This document shows, piece after piece, positions 31,300 to 42,837 of a stretch of DNA of 64,000 nt. Position numbers and translations under genes: made by a program. Source of the DNA: Nectonema munidae (Eukaryota; Nematomorpha; Nectonematoida; Nectonematidae); contig JAUIRK010000903.1 in NCBI GenBank assembly GCA_030549495.1, forward strand, positions 2,538,773 to 2,602,772. The letters are read 5' to 3'. Numbering within the stretch: position 1 is the first letter of the stretch; each line of letters starts with the position of its first letter. The notes below the pieces were generated by a model. The model was not told where the DNA came from. It did no database searches and saw only the letters and a program-made list of their open reading frames with translations.

Positions 31300-33170
31300 A
31301 GTATGATGAAAAAGTTCTTTGAAATAATAATGCTCGGCTTCAAATCTTATTGTCTGTAAGTTAAATAAAGGACCGAACTTATAAATTTGCATAGGATAAT
31401 GCAAAAGACAATGGAATTCAAGTTTTATGGATGATTGGGGAAAAAAGAAATATATTTATCCAGAAAATTCTCAATCAAGTCTTGCATGAATTTTACATGA
31501 CCAGGATCTAGCTTAGAAGAGCAAACTAAACTCAAAAATCCAAAAAAGATAAGTAAAATTTCCATACTTCATCTTCTTCAGGTATCATCGAGCCTATATA
31601 ATCAGAGGAAAAAATCTACCTAGACACCATACTTGAGCCGCTGTTTGTTTAATGCGAAAATTTTTCATTTCAGAGGATATTACATTAGGCCTATTCCAAA
31701 TATCCACTGTTTTGAATGGAAAACTAAAAATTTTCTGGCTTAAAATTTTTAGAGAGAAATAATACTTATACACTAAGTGAGTTATTAAATCTTCGAGTAG
31801 GTAACATAAAATCCCTTTAAAAACATCATGGCAGTTATCAGATGGCATTCCATCTATAACATGAAAAAAATTAAGAACATTCAAAGTGGAATCAAACTTG
31901 ATCCCGTAAGTTTTAGATAAACTGGGATCATCTAATATATTTTTGACATGAGACTTATACATTGAAGCAGTTCTTAGAGTAAAACTATCACTGAGAAGCA
32001 AAATTTTCATCTGTTTACGATTTATTACACAAAATCTACAACTTCTATTTGAAGTAAAACATTCATTGAAATGCAAAGCAAGATTGTCCCCAATTACGAC
32101 AGAGAGGGTACTCTTAATTTTTGTAGAAATATTTCCATGATTTAGAGATATCCCATCGCTTAAGATCATTTAGCCAATGGCTTCAAAACTTCAGATAAAC
32201 CAACTCTTTTTACAAGACTCGATTTACACAATAAAAGAAGGTGTATGGAAGAAAGTTTAGACCTGAAAAGTGGAGGAATATTTCCCAATTGCATATAAAT
32301 ACAACTTATTTTTACTTTTCTTACTTTATTACTTATTGGATTTGAAATGGTAACGTCATCATAATACAACATTACTTGCAAGGACACAGAACAACCATTG
32401 AACAAATTATTATTGTTCTCAAAAGACTCACCGTCACAAAAGTCTCGCTAAATATTAGCACTTGATTTATGTCCATTTTTAACAAAACTGAAAATATCTT
32501 CGTACAATAAAAGATTTTTCAATACCTCTAAAATAGGAGTATATTGATACTTAGAATCCTTAAAATTTGAATGATCTTTTATTTCAAATTTAACAGGGGA
32601 TATAAATCTCAAAATGGACTGTAAATATGAGTTAAGTCTATATTCCGTTTTCAATGCTTCAAAAGAATTTTGAAGAGGAGACCCTTGGTTGAAAATTTTT
32701 CCTCCTTGTCTCTTGATAGAATGAAAAAAACTTTCATTTTCGAAACATGATAAAAAAATTCTTCATTAAGTAATCATTATGTGAGTCTAGAAAGAAATGG
32801 AAAGTTTCCGTTATTTTACTTATTACTTTAGAAGACACTTTTTCGACCTCTCTTAAGCTTAAAAGAAAAAGTGAAACATTCGTTTTAACATTATCTACAT
32901 GAGAGCCGTTATTTCCAGCTATATTGTAAAAACACGAGTCATTCTGAAAGAGAGGAATGTTGTTGTGAGTATCTATTTCGGAATTTTTTTGAAATGAGCT
33001 TTCGTTTTATATGTTTAATGTAAGAAGATAATTTTTTATAAGATTTGAAGCAGTTAGGAAAATTACATTGTATTTGAAAGTTATCCTGATTTTGATGAAC
33101 CAGCCGATAGTGCTTGAATAATCTGTTAAGATTTGTATGTTCTAAAAAACGAAATTGACAATCAAACATT
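31300..33170 (-). mobile_element. Animal CACTA/Tnp2-like transposon remains
   Basis: In order on the minus strand: a C2H2 finger CNFPNCFKSYKKLSSYIKHI (32939-33169), a degraded linker, YQYTPILEVLKNLLLYED (32448-32654), then LQVMLYYDDVTISNPI and MQLGNIPPLFRSKLSSIHLL (32166-32405), and finally VVIGDNLALH, CRFCVIN, YGIKFDSTLNVLNFFHV and DGMPSDNCHDVFKG (31594-32169). LYYDD...NP, YxxGNIxPxxRS and SGDNLxxH are shared with animal transposons that have a C2H2 head and a Tnp2-like core. I place it there, but the superfamily name is tentative. At least four frame breaks are visible. Terminal CACT repeats were not identified. Confidence 0.65.
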
Positions 33171-33349
33171 TAAGATAAGTGTAAAACTAACAATAAAAAT
33201 TTTATTTACATAACTAAAATTTAAAATTAAGAAGGTTACGTAAAAATATCTACATATTTTCTAAAAAAAAATAATATGCAATTTAGCATATAACTTTCTA
33301 TTTATTCATTAATCAAGAAAATGATATTTTATGTTGACAATTCCAGTTC

Positions 33350-34016
33350 CACAGATAATATTTTCGATGATAATGCAGAAAAAACAGAACATTTCGTATT
33401 CTCTACGATGAAACCTTACAATTGATTCTAGAGGAATTTGACAACTGGTTTGGTTTTCGACAAATGTTCATCCTTTTAATTGTTAAGGTATTTTAAAACA
33501 ATTTTGTATTATGTAAAATGACTCTTATTCTCTTTCAGACCTTTTTACGGTAGGTTCGAGTACAGCAGTTTGTGAAAGAAGTTTTTCAACCTTGAACAAG
33601 ATTATGACCCCTCTTAGAAAATACATGACTCCGTCTATAAGAAAGAATTTAATATTTCTTTTTTTTATGAAAGAATATACTAAAAAAATTGACATAGAAA
33701 AATTCATAACTTTTTTTTTCAAATAAAAGAAGACTTACATTTTAAAGAAGTCATCAATTTCTTACTTTATGTTTTTCAAGTTAAAAACTTTTTGCAAAAT
33801 TACATAAATTTTAGAAAAAAAATTTCTCATTTGTTGTTAGTCAAACTTTTCCTTTTCAAGAATGAAGATCTAATTTTTTTTTGGTGTTGTTAGTTTTTGT
33901 TGCCATGGAATAAACTTAACTAATAAGTTTTTGAAATAGTTAAAACTTTTTAAAATTAATTAGACTCCAACTTTGCCCCCCCCCCCCCTAGAAAAAATTG
34001 CTGGGTATGCCTCTGG
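33350..34016 (+). mobile_element. hAT transposase tail and right terminus
   Basis: LFTVGSSTAVCERSFSTLNK and IMTPLRKYMTPSIRKNLIF (33540-33680) match the hAT dimerisation domain (PVSTAxCERSFSxLxxIKTxLR). A likely intron precedes it (GTATTTT at 33487 to TTTCAG at 33539). The right terminus, reversed, is CCAGAGGCATACCCAGC with a 13-base C run inside (33976-33988). It ends at 34016, where the LINE reading frame of the next element stops matching, so the hAT cut that LINE. The left end was not found. Confidence 0.7.
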
Positions 34017-35130
34017 TAATAAGGCAGAATCATTTTATAGAATGCCGTGGAGATGTTCGATTTATTCCAATATTTACGGAAATGAATTCATTGAAGGGAC
34101 CTAGAAGAAGAAAATTCAAGAATTTGTAGAGGAATAGAGCAATTTCATATGATATATATCTTCGAATTTCATATACAAAAGAGAGTTAGTATGAGAATGT
34201 TTTTTCCAGCTAAAATCAGTCTTAGCACTTTCTTTTGTAGACGATAAAGAGTATTATCACTAGTCTGACCCCAATTAAACATACTGTATGTAATATGGGG
34301 AAAAAACAAAGTCTAATAGAGAGTTAACATTATTTTTGTAGGTAAAATATTTTTTGCAATTTTTAAAGATGGAGTAATATAAGCTAGCTTATGGGAAACA
34401 GAAGAAATATAATTTATGATTAATCCCAAAAGATTAAAATTTAAAACTTTTTTGAATCCAATTCCATTTAAGAAGTCATCAAATTTTTTAATATCGAACT
34501 TGTACGAGAAAACCATACTGTGGATTTATTATGATTGACAGTTAAGTTGTTGTTTCGAAACCATTTATGAATTAGGTTTACGTTTTCAAAAAGGAAAGAT
34601 TCAGTCATATTAGTTCCAGAAAAAATAGCAGTTACATCATCAGCATACATAAGTAATTTTATGTTTTCAAGAGAATTAGGGAGATCATTAATATAAATAT
34701 TGAAAAAGAGAGGACCGATAATAATAGACCCTTGGGGTACACCAGGAACGATTTTCTTTTTTTGAGAAATACAATCATTCAAAAAACACACTGATGTCTA
34801 TCAGTCAAATAAGACTCAACAAATTTAAGAGAATTTTCCGAAAAACCATAATATCTTAATTTGGTCAGTATTATTTTATGCGACAATGAGTCGAATGCAT
34901 AGCTCAGATCAAAGAAGAGAGAAAAACATCTTTCTTAGATTCGATACAATTAATTATGGTATAATAAAATAAGCACGAAAGAGTTCAGTCAAATATGATC
35001 TTCTGAAGCCAAATTGATAACATGAAAAAAGGTTGTTCAGACTGAAATAAGTATTGATTTGTGCATGTAAAATTTTTTCAAAAATTTTGGAGATGGAACT
35101 AATTATAGTTGTTGGTCTATAATTATTTGA
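34017..35130 (-). mobile_element. CR1/Jockey-type LINE fragment (LINE 3)
   Basis: Minus-strand pieces: NYRPTTIISSISKIFEKILH and YQFGFRRSYLTELF (34954-35130), then VPGVPQGSIIIGPLFFNIYI and LLMYADDVTAIF with the catalytic YADD (34468-34791), TPSLKIAKNILPTKIMLTLY (34313-34516), and MFNWGQTSDNTLYRLQKKVL near 34230. Both ends are cut: the hAT terminus at 34016, and the tail of the next LINE at 35131. The part upstream of NYRP does not reappear beyond 37216. Confidence 0.8.
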
Positions 35131-37216
35131 AGAAGAAGAAGAAGATGATTTATTGATATCACATAAATATGAAACATGTAAAATATTAAGTGTAAAAATT
35201 TGATAAATTTGTATACAAATACAAACAAACAAACAAAATGACAATCAATAGTAATGATGAAAAAAATGTGATAACAAGTACCTCAAAAGGTTTAAAAGAA
35301 ACCCGCTTGGAGAAGTACTATAAGTGATTAAACTAAATATAACTCAAATGAATAAGAAAAAAAAAATAAATAAATAATATATAAACAATCACAATTGAAA
35401 GACTTAGTAGTCTTCATATAATAAACTGTATCTTTTATATATTACGATATGTTTGCAACAAAAGATCAATACCTGCATTTTTTATCGAAACAATTGAGCA
35501 GAAACTGTTAATAAAAGCAATATGACTATTATAAAAAGTCGAAAATTTATAAACAAGTGTTTGTTTAGATGATTTTAACCTGTAATAAGGTAAACTAAGT
35601 TTAAAATGCGACCTTAAATGTGGACGCACAAGTTCATGGTTAAAATTTACAAGCTCATAGAATTCTTTGGGGAGAATTCCCAATTTAAATTTCAAACAAA
35701 AAATATAGAGTTTATGCAGAAAAGTATCGTCTATCTTCAAAAGCTTATTATCTACAAAGAGCACATTTGAATGAAATAAAGTTGGTTTATTAAAAATGAT
35801 TTTCAAGACTCTCTTTTGTAGTGAGAATAACTTGTACAAGTTAGCATGTCCCCAAATTAAAATGTTATATGTTAAATGTGGTAGAAATAAAGCTTTGTAA
35901 AGTGTCAATAAAAGATTTTTGCTCAAGTAATTTTTTAAGCATTTAAGTATACCTGTAATTGAAGAAAATAAATTGCAAATAAAGTTTATATGAGTATTCC
36001 ATCTTAAATTATCATCCAATCTAAGACCTAATAAGCTAAAAGATTCAATAAATTGAAATCCCAAATACATTGTCGCATCATTTAAGCTAAATTTACGATT
36101 TGAAAAGATCATTCCTTTAGTTTTAGAATTATTTACTATTAAGTCATTAGAATAGCACCATCGGTATATCTGACTGATGTTTTCTTTAACAAATTTATAA
36201 TTTTCACCAAATGAAGTGTTGGCCGAAGAAATTAGAAAAGTAATGTCATCTGCATATAATAAGAATTTACTATTAATGTTACTCATATATATATCGTTTA
36301 TATAAATTTTAAAAAATAGAGGAGCAAGGAGAGAACCTTGAGGGATACCACATTTTGATACTAAAAAGCTTGAAGAAACAGAATCTATGCATACGCATTG
36401 CCTTCTATTGATTAGATAAGAATTAACTAACTTCAACGATGATTCAGTAAATCCATATGATTTCAGTTTATATAAAAGCTTGTTAAAACAAATTGTGTCA
36501 AATGCTCGTTTTAAATCCAAGAAAACACCAATAGTATCATGCTTATTTTCAAGATTCTCAGTAATATTATTCACCAGAAACGAGTGAAAGAGCTCTGTTG
36601 AATAATTTTTCCTAAATCCAAATTGATACCTAAAATACAAATTGTGATTAATAAAGTAGCTATCAATTTGAGTTGCCATAATTTTTTCAAACACTTTTGA
36701 TAATGTCGTAATTATAGTAATAGGCCTGTAGTTTGAAATTTCAGTTTTTGTTCCTTTTTTATATATTGGAGTTACTCTGTTAATTTTGAAAGCTGAAGGA
36801 AACTGTTTTTTAATCAAACATTGGTTGAAGATAAAAGTTAAAGGAAAGCAAATGTGGTTAAGTATCATTTTGAACATATTCATGGAGATTCCATAATAAT
36901 CTTCGCAATCGCTGTTTTTACATGAATTTACTGCCAATAAAATATCATTAGCATTGAGTAGTCTAAAGCAAAAACAACTGTTAACATCTGGTAAAAAACC
37001 TTTATATTGATCATCATCACAATATCTAGGAGATATTATAAAAGACTTGTTAAATTCTTCAACAATAAGTTTCTTGTTACTACTTAATTTACCGTTGATT
37101 TGAATCTGCATTTCCCTCTTACAATTTGGCTTCATGATTTTATTAAATTTTCTCCAGAGACTACGAGAATCTTTTAAAGAAGAAAAGCTATCAGAGTAAT
37201 ACTTCAATTTTAGCTC
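35131..37216 (-). mobile_element. CR1/Jockey-type LINE 2, 5'-truncated, intact RT
   Basis: It has the RT gene at 35435-37207, a 3' UTR of about 300 bp and, on the minus strand, an AATAAA signal followed by a (TCT)n tail (35131-35147). LINE 4 (43012-46375) ends the same way, so the two belong to related families. No endonuclease or ORF1 is present. Similarity stops at about 37216, where a local repeat begins. Confidence 0.85.
35435..37207 (-). CDS. LINE reverse transcriptase, 590 aa, open throughout
   Basis: RT blocks in order: NRVTPIYKKGTKTEISNYRP (143-161), YQFGFRKNYSTELF (194-207), FLDLKRAFDTI (229-239), CGIPQGSLLAPLFFKIYIND (286-305), YADDITF (318-324), the SKTKGMIFS block, and a thumb and C-terminal region ending LPYYRLKSSKQTLVYKF and TYRNI. 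Both palm aspartates are present and no stop interrupts the frame. The protein lacks the AP endonuclease because the copy is 5'-truncated, so it cannot be autonomous. The ATG at 37207 is simply the first Met after the truncation. It would act as ribonucleoprotein-bound RT at nuclear target sites. Confidence 0.85.
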   Translation of the reverse strand: MKYYSDSFSSLKDSRSLWRKFNKIMKPNCKREMQIQINGKLSSNKKLIVEEFNKSFIISPRYCDDDQYKGFLPDVNSCFCFRLLNANDILLAVNSCKNSDCEDYYGISMNMFKMILNHICFPLTFIFNQCLIKKQFPSAFKINRVTPIYKKGTKTEISNYRPITIITTLSKVFEKIMATQIDSYFINHNLYFRYQFGFRKNYSTELFHSFLVNNITENLENKHDTIGVFLDLKRAFDTICFNKLLYKLKSYGFTESSLKLVNSYLINRRQCVCIDSVSSSFLVSKCGIPQGSLLAPLFFKIYINDIYMSNINSKFLLYADDITFLISSANTSFGENYKFVKENISQIYRWCYSNDLIVNNSKTKGMIFSNRKFSLNDATMYLGFQFIESFSLLGLRLDDNLRWNTHINFICNLFSSITGILKCLKNYLSKNLLLTLYKALFLPHLTYNILIWGHANLYKLFSLQKRVLKIIFNKPTLFHSNVLFVDNKLLKIDDTFLHKLYIFCLKFKLGILPKEFYELVNFNHELVRPHLRSHFKLSLPYYRLKSSKQTLVYKFSTFYNSHIAFINSFCSIVSIKNAGIDLLLQTYRNI

Positions 37217-37219
37217 TTA

Positions 37220-37560
37220 TAAATAATATAATTATATAATTATATCTCTTATAACAATTATGAAGTTTAATAAACAGTAATCGAAAGGAAGCGATTACAT
37301 TTATATAGAAAAATGGAAAGGTTACTGTCACATAACCTAATTATTGTCAATAGTGCTATATTGTTAGAGTTAGTGTAAGTATAGTTAGAATATTGTTAGA
37401 GTTAGTGTTAGCATAGTTAGAATATTGTTAGAGTTTGTTTTAGTATAGTTAGAATATTGTTAGAGTTAGTGCTAGCATAGTTAGAATATTGTTTGAGTTT
37501 GTTTTATAAAAGTTAGTTTTTCAAAAGTATAGTTAAAAATGTTCTAGCATTGCCAAAACT
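37220..37560 (+). repeat. Local tandem repeat, copy 1
   Basis: AATTATGAAGTTTAATAAAC, then GGAAGCGATTACATT, TTACTGTCACATAACC and a run of TAGTTAGAATATTGTTAG units at about 60-bp spacing. The same order recurs at 40413-40642 and 42838-43010. Confidence 0.75.
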
Positions 37561-37958
37561 ATCTCTAAGGGTTGATCACAATCAACTTTTACTTATAAAC
37601 TATTAAGTGTTGCTCACAATAGATGTTAATATATGGCTCTTTGAGAATGGTGTATTTTATGAAAGTTACTAAAGTATAATAGGCTATAGTAAAATAGACT
37701 ATACTCTATTTTGTTTAACTTTGGCTGTACTTCAATTTAAAACTTAATGTTTCCCTCAATCTTTTATTTGCTAAAAATCTTTTTTCTTTTTTTGATCACC
37801 CATATGTCAAAACGGATCTAAAAACAGGATACGATTCTTTGCCCTCTAATGAAACTAATCTTCAATGTTAGGAGTATTTTAGGTGATCAATACCTTACTT
37901 CTTGAGTATATATCAAATGGCTGCTGAGATAAATGAAAATTGATCTGTTCGTGAACTG

Positions 37959-39821
37959 ATGGAAAAGCTTCGAACAGTAGACTTTTCTTCCTTTGTTATT
38001 TCGGCTCTAGAAGGTTGTTATTTTTTTTGTTGAAAAACACTAATATAATTTCCACTTTTCTAGACAACGAAATTGACGGCTTAGTTTTCCTTAATCTAGA
38101 TGTAAAAGATATTTTGAAAATGCTCGATAATAAAGTTGGTCCAACCAGGAAACGAATGCAACTCATTATCAAAATTGAAGAAAACAATCAGCCAAATTCA
38201 TCGTTGAATGAAAATTCCTCCCGTGATCTTTTGCCAACTTTTTCCCAGGTGATTCCCTTATAATTTTATATCTTTTATCTCATTTAGTACCAATAATGGA
38301 TAAAGATTGTGACACTTCCATTTATTTTCCTGTGTTTTCTCAGAAAATATCTTCACTTTTAAAAAACGGAAATGTTGTCAATGAGTTTGATCGCTTTGTT
38401 GAAGAAGTGGCATATCATGTTTTATCAATTGGGAATTTTGAAAATAAAGAAAAATATAACAATTTAGGAAAATCGTTATATTCAAAATATCCATGTATTG
38501 GATTTCCTTATGGAAGATTCCCATAGGTAAAACTTTTATAATGTTTGAAAAATATTCAATCTTTTTTTTCAGGCGTATTTTACCAAAAAGTGCGTAATAT
38601 ACGTTGGAAATGGAACAAGGGTAAAACTTCTAAAAACCCAGATAAACAGAGTTCTAAATTTGTCATGAGTAAAAACTATCGTAAGTAGAAAGAATTTTTT
38701 CAAACCTACTGTTGTAAAGTAGGAAATAAATTTATTTGAAGAAAAGTAGGCTTTACTTTCAACGAAGATAAAGAAATGTGAAGGCTTATATACTATTGAA
38801 AATAGAGTGATTGTGGTTAGAGGGTTAGTTGTAAATTGCCAGTGAATTGTGAGCTTTTAAGCTATGTTGTGAGGCACCACTTTATCTACAACATTCCAAT
38901 TATATTGTGAGGCACTCTATTTACAACACCTACTTTTGATAAGTTGTTTTTAATAGAGCATGATGGCACTGAAATGTCACTATCTGAAGCTTATGATTTT
39001 TTAAGCAATGAAACTAAAAAAAATGAAGAAGATCAGAATCTTGCCAGAATCTTTCTAGCTCAAGAGATTTTCTTCTCAGTCAGAAGGAATTATATAAAAG
39101 GTGTTCCAGTGGGTTTACGAGGCATAGTGGAAAAATATCCTTTCTTAGGAAAAACTAAAATGGTAAAGGGTTTTCACTTTTGATGTAATTTTAATTTTAT
39201 CTACTAAACAGATTGAAAAAGAGTTTTCCTTGCTAAAAAGTGATATGTCTGATGAATTTATTTTTCAAACCTGGGAGAAGATGATAAAAAATCTAAAAAA
39301 TTTTGGATTAGTTGCTTTGAACGATGAAAATGACAAGATCTACACATTTTGAATAAGCTGGACAAGCATACTACTATTTCTTATTGGAGAAAAAAGACAA
39401 ACATGAGTCTTTTAATCGTTGTTGAAGTGAGCGTTATTTTTCTTTTTTTTATAAGCCAAATCATTTTTAATTTTAGGAAAACTCTCTGAATATTAGATCG
39501 CAGCTAGGAAGCTCACTAAGGATTGTAATTTGTAAAGACTCAAATATACGCTCTGTTTATGTCATTGGAGATGGAATATCTTTTTATCTGGAATCCATGA
39601 TAAAGAAAGCCGTTGTTTTTCTACTCAAAATCTTCTATGTTTTTGATTTGAACTACCCGAAAAACTTCCAAATACTGGGCTTTCTTCAAAATTGTGTTTT
39701 TAACGACAATTTCCCATTTTTCAAAGGATCGAACTTAATAAAAGAAAATATTCAGAAAACGCATAAAATTTTGTACCTAGCTTGTTGGATTTTTTCGCTT
39801 CTTTTACTTTCTTTAAAATAA
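37959..39821 (+). pseudogene. SAM-domain gene, 7 exons, probably damaged
   Basis: Exons: 37959-38013, 38064-38248, 38344-38526, 38573-38680, 38957-39162, 39212-39426 and 39477-39821, all with GT-AG borders. Exons 1-2 form a SAM domain (LRTVDFSSFVISALE|DNEIDGLVFLNLDVKDIL). Exons 3-4 carry FVEEVAYHVLSIG and VFYQKVRNIRWKWNKGKT. The last exon, ILKIFYVFDLNYPKNFQI, matches the C-terminus of a multicopy animal family of SAMD3-like proteins. Phases agree at four joints. Exon 3 runs into TAG exactly at its donor and is out of phase with exon 4. Exon 6 needs a one-base change near 39350 (T run). It may be a young pseudogene, or it may be a gene with sequence errors. The cellular role is unknown. Confidence 0.6.
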
Positions 39822-40084
39822 ATATTTCACAACTTTTTTAAAATTTATTATGGTTAGAGTCGTATACAAGTTGCATTATTTTAGGTTATTCATGTATAAA
39901 AATTATTTTATTAAATTTACAGATATCATCTTCTAAAATTTGCTTAATTGATCAGTTCTTTCTAAGCTAAAATATTTTTTGAGTTTACAACTGTAACCGC
40001 TTGCCTTTTATTTAAATTTGCAATTGTAAGTGATTTTTAATCAAATGTTTTCTTCATACTAGAAAGGTTTGTTTTAAAAGTAAT
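39822..40084. other. AT-rich spacer after the SAM gene
   Basis: The likely 3' UTR is here (AATAAA-like at 39820). Nothing else is recognised. Confidence 0.4.
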
Positions 40085-40412
40085 GAACACAGATCGAAAA
40101 AGAAAATCTAATGTGTAAACGACATATTCTTTAACGTGTTTAGATTTAAAGTGTTTAGGATTTTTGATTTGATGGAAGTGTTTAGGCGATTAGAAATAAA
40201 ACATGTTTAGATTTCTATGTCTCAGGGGCGTCAGTATGGTTGGTTAGATGCTGGATTCGATAGCTCAAGGTCTTGGGTTCGATACAAGCGGTGCAATTGT
40301 GCCTTTTCGATGAAATCACCCTACGGTACCATAGATTTGAAGCATTAAAAATCTGTTACACGTTTTGTTTAGTTTTATGTTTAGACTCTAAACGCAATTT
40401 TTGCAGTGTAGT
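40085..40412. repeat. Possible MITE with CACTG-like ends
   Basis: The right end, reversed, is CACTGCAAAAATTGCG. The left candidate is CACAGATCGAAAAAG. Repeated TGTTTAGATTT/AAGTGTTTAG words lie inside, and a SINE is embedded. The left border is uncertain. Confidence 0.4.
40233..40335 (+). repeat. tRNA-derived SINE
   Basis: A box A-like TGGTTGGTTAGATGCTGG and a box B-like GGTTCGATAC at tRNA spacing, followed by GTGCCTTTTCGATGAAATCA, the shared SINE body. It is shorter than the other copies because the middle is deleted. Confidence 0.7.
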
Positions 40413-40642
40413 GTAGTTAGAATATTGTTAGTTTATTTTTTTAATTATGAAGTTTAATAAACAGTAATCCATTTATATTGAAAGGAAGCGATTACATTCA
40501 TATAGAAAGGTGAAGCAAACTAATAAGGTACTGTCACATAATCTAATTATTGTCAATAATGTTATATTGTTAGTGTTAGCATAGTTAGAAAATTGTTAGA
40601 GTTTGTTTTAGTGTAGTTAGAATATTGTTAGTGTTAGTATAG
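40413..40642 (+). repeat. Local tandem repeat, copy 2
   Basis: The same order as 37220-37560: TAGTTAGAATATTGTTAG, AATTATGAAGTTTAATAAAC, GGAAGCGATTACATT, ACTGTCACATAA. It is continuous with 42838-43010 if hAT 3 is ignored, so two units of about 230 bp were in tandem before the insertion. Confidence 0.8.
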
Positions 40643-42837
40643 CAGGGATGCCAAGTGGGAAAGTTTGTGAAGCGGGAGATTTGCTAGAATGTCGGGGACA
40701 TGCTTACTCACTCAATTTTTAAAAATTGAATAACAAATGGTGCATTTTGGTAAAAAAAAGGAAATAAAAAAACTGAGTTTTTTATAATTCTTTGAAACAA
40801 TACTAGACAAATTGATTAATGAACAGCAAATTACTCATATTGGTAGAGCATAAAATTTTATTTTAACTAATAAACAACAAAGCAAAACTATTGTTTTGAT
40901 GAATGAGCATAATTATTGGCCCACGTGGCTTTTTTTTTTAGCTTTTTTTAATAGTTCAGTAGGCGGAGAAAATTTGTAGCATGGAGAATATGATTCTGGA
41001 CAAGCCAATTTTACTGTTAAAAGAGATGACAGCGTATCAAGAGCTAGATTTGGCCTATATATTGTCTTGTTTTTTGTTATCAAAGAAAATACTCTTTCCT
41101 CCTTAGCATTTGAATGTCATAGAGTCAGAACTGCTCTGGATAAAAGTGAGAATTAAACTTTTCCTTCAACAGTTCTTTTCTCAGAAAAATAACTCCAAAT
41201 GACATCCATTCAAATTACAATTCCTCCTTTAGTGTCTTCCAGTTTACTTTCATCGCAAACTTGTTTAGGTATGTCATTTTTGGACAACAATTGAAGATCA
41301 TCCATCTGAGCAGTACTCAAATTGAAGTATGACTGATAGCGAGTCACAAAAAACTCAACATTAGAAATGGTGCAGTGCTCTACCATGTTAAGATCAACAA
41401 ATTTAGCATGTTGCAAGACATCATCGTTAAATGGCAGATGATTGATGGTGTACTCAGTTGCAGCAACAAAATAAGACTAGCTGATTTAAAAATTTTTTAC
41501 CTTGTCAGGTGTGATGTCACCTTCATCTTCCATCTTATTTAGTTTTTGTTTTAGAACGTAGCCAATAGCAAGGTTGTTATCATCTACCTGATTGTCTTTG
41601 TTACTAAAGTTCACATCTGATATCTTTCTAGCTTCTAGCAGAAACTTTGACTAATCACCCAAGCAGTTTCTGTAGAAATTTATCACATTGGTCTCCCAGC
41701 AAATGAATACAAGGGTCGTTACGCTGAAGGAATTGATTAAAATTTGTGAAAATGGGAAGAACATTTAAGTAAAACATAAGATATAGTTGATTAATTTGGG
41801 TGTTGAATATTTTCTGAAGATGCTTAAAGCGTGGTTGTAAAGCATGCTCTGAAAGAAAATAACTCTTGAGTCCTGTATACTGTTCTAAGTTTATGTTAAT
41901 CGCAGTTTCGAGACTCAACCCTCTTGTCTTGATTTTTATGATTTTTTTGTACTCTAGGTGACAGAACTCATAGTAACTGGCAAGAATTGTTTTCCGTTGA
42001 GTACTTTTGTCAAACCAGAAAAACAAATCTAGACTGAAATCCTCAACATCAAAGCCTGATGCTGCTCCAAAAAACTGTGATGCTTTGTCAGCTATGTTGT
42101 GTAGAATGTGACATGGAAATCCCATAATATAAGTCGCACTATTTTTCTGAAGAACACGAGTTTTAATAGAGTTGTGCTTACCTATATTGACACTGGCATT
42201 GTCCATACTAATACCAAATCAGTTTTCCCAATACACTTGGTGTAATGCAAGTGCATCTTCTTCCATTTTAGAGAAAATTGTTTCAGCAGTACATGCCGTT
42301 TTTCTAGTAGTCAAGCACATGTCTAGCAATTCGGTAACAACATAACGCTTGTTAACATCAATAACACGAACAGTTAAGGGATTCATCTTTTCAATACCGT
42401 TATCACTTGACCCATCTATTTCAAGAGCAAACGGCTTTTTCTGAATTAAAGAAATTAGGTTTTCTCTGTAATATGGTTCTAGTGCATCGTTAATTATGCT
42501 TGTAGTTTTTGTCCTGGCTGACGAATATGATCTTGCAATTGAGTTGTCAGGAAATATATCTTTGAACAAAGGGCCAAGGTGGTCAGAAACAACTATTGGT
42601 AGATTGTAGTGGATTAAAAAATTAGCGACATTCAATTCAGCTTTGATAACCTGGCTATTAGATTGGGGTACAAATCCCAGCCTAGGCTATTCTTGCAGGA
42701 CTTTGGCGGTGGTTTTGTGTGTGTCAATTTTTTTACCGAGTCAAAATGCAGGTGATTTCACAGTTCAAGCAGGAGAGCGTGAGACAGAGTCTGATTGCGT
42801 GAGCCTCCCGCCAAATGCGGGAGACTTGGCATATCTG
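40643..42837 (-). mobile_element. hAT transposon 3
   Basis: Ends CAGGGATGCCAAGTGGGA and (reversed) CAGATATGCCAAGTCTCCC. It sits inside the local tandem repeat, and GTATAG occurs at both junctions (an 8-bp duplication is not exact). It contains the transposase remnant at 40920-42640. The region between the 5' terminus and the transposase is very short, so the zinc-finger N-terminus is deleted. Confidence 0.8.
40920..42640 (-). pseudogene. hAT transposase, N-terminally deleted
   Basis: Order: LPIVVSDHLGPLFKDIFPDN, KPFALEIDGSSDNGIEKMNP (first Asp block) and YWEN (42219-42635). Then MDNASVNIGKHNSIKTRVLQ (second Asp block), GFPCHILHNIADKA and DLFFWFDKSTQRKTIL (41655-42206). Next an insert-like piece at 41210-41416. 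Last come HSNAKEERVFSLITKNKT and VKLACPESYSP (hAT dimerisation, 40930-41130). A frame change near 42206 and more downstream, with one stop before HSNA, inactivate it. This DHLGPLF/KMNPLTV lineage is widespread in vertebrates and arthropods. Confidence 0.85.

Noticed and set aside
37365-37505. Regularly spaced TAGTTAGAATATTGTTAG words as a CRISPR or regulatory array
   Set aside because: Spacers are themselves repetitive and the block recurs as a local tandem repeat.
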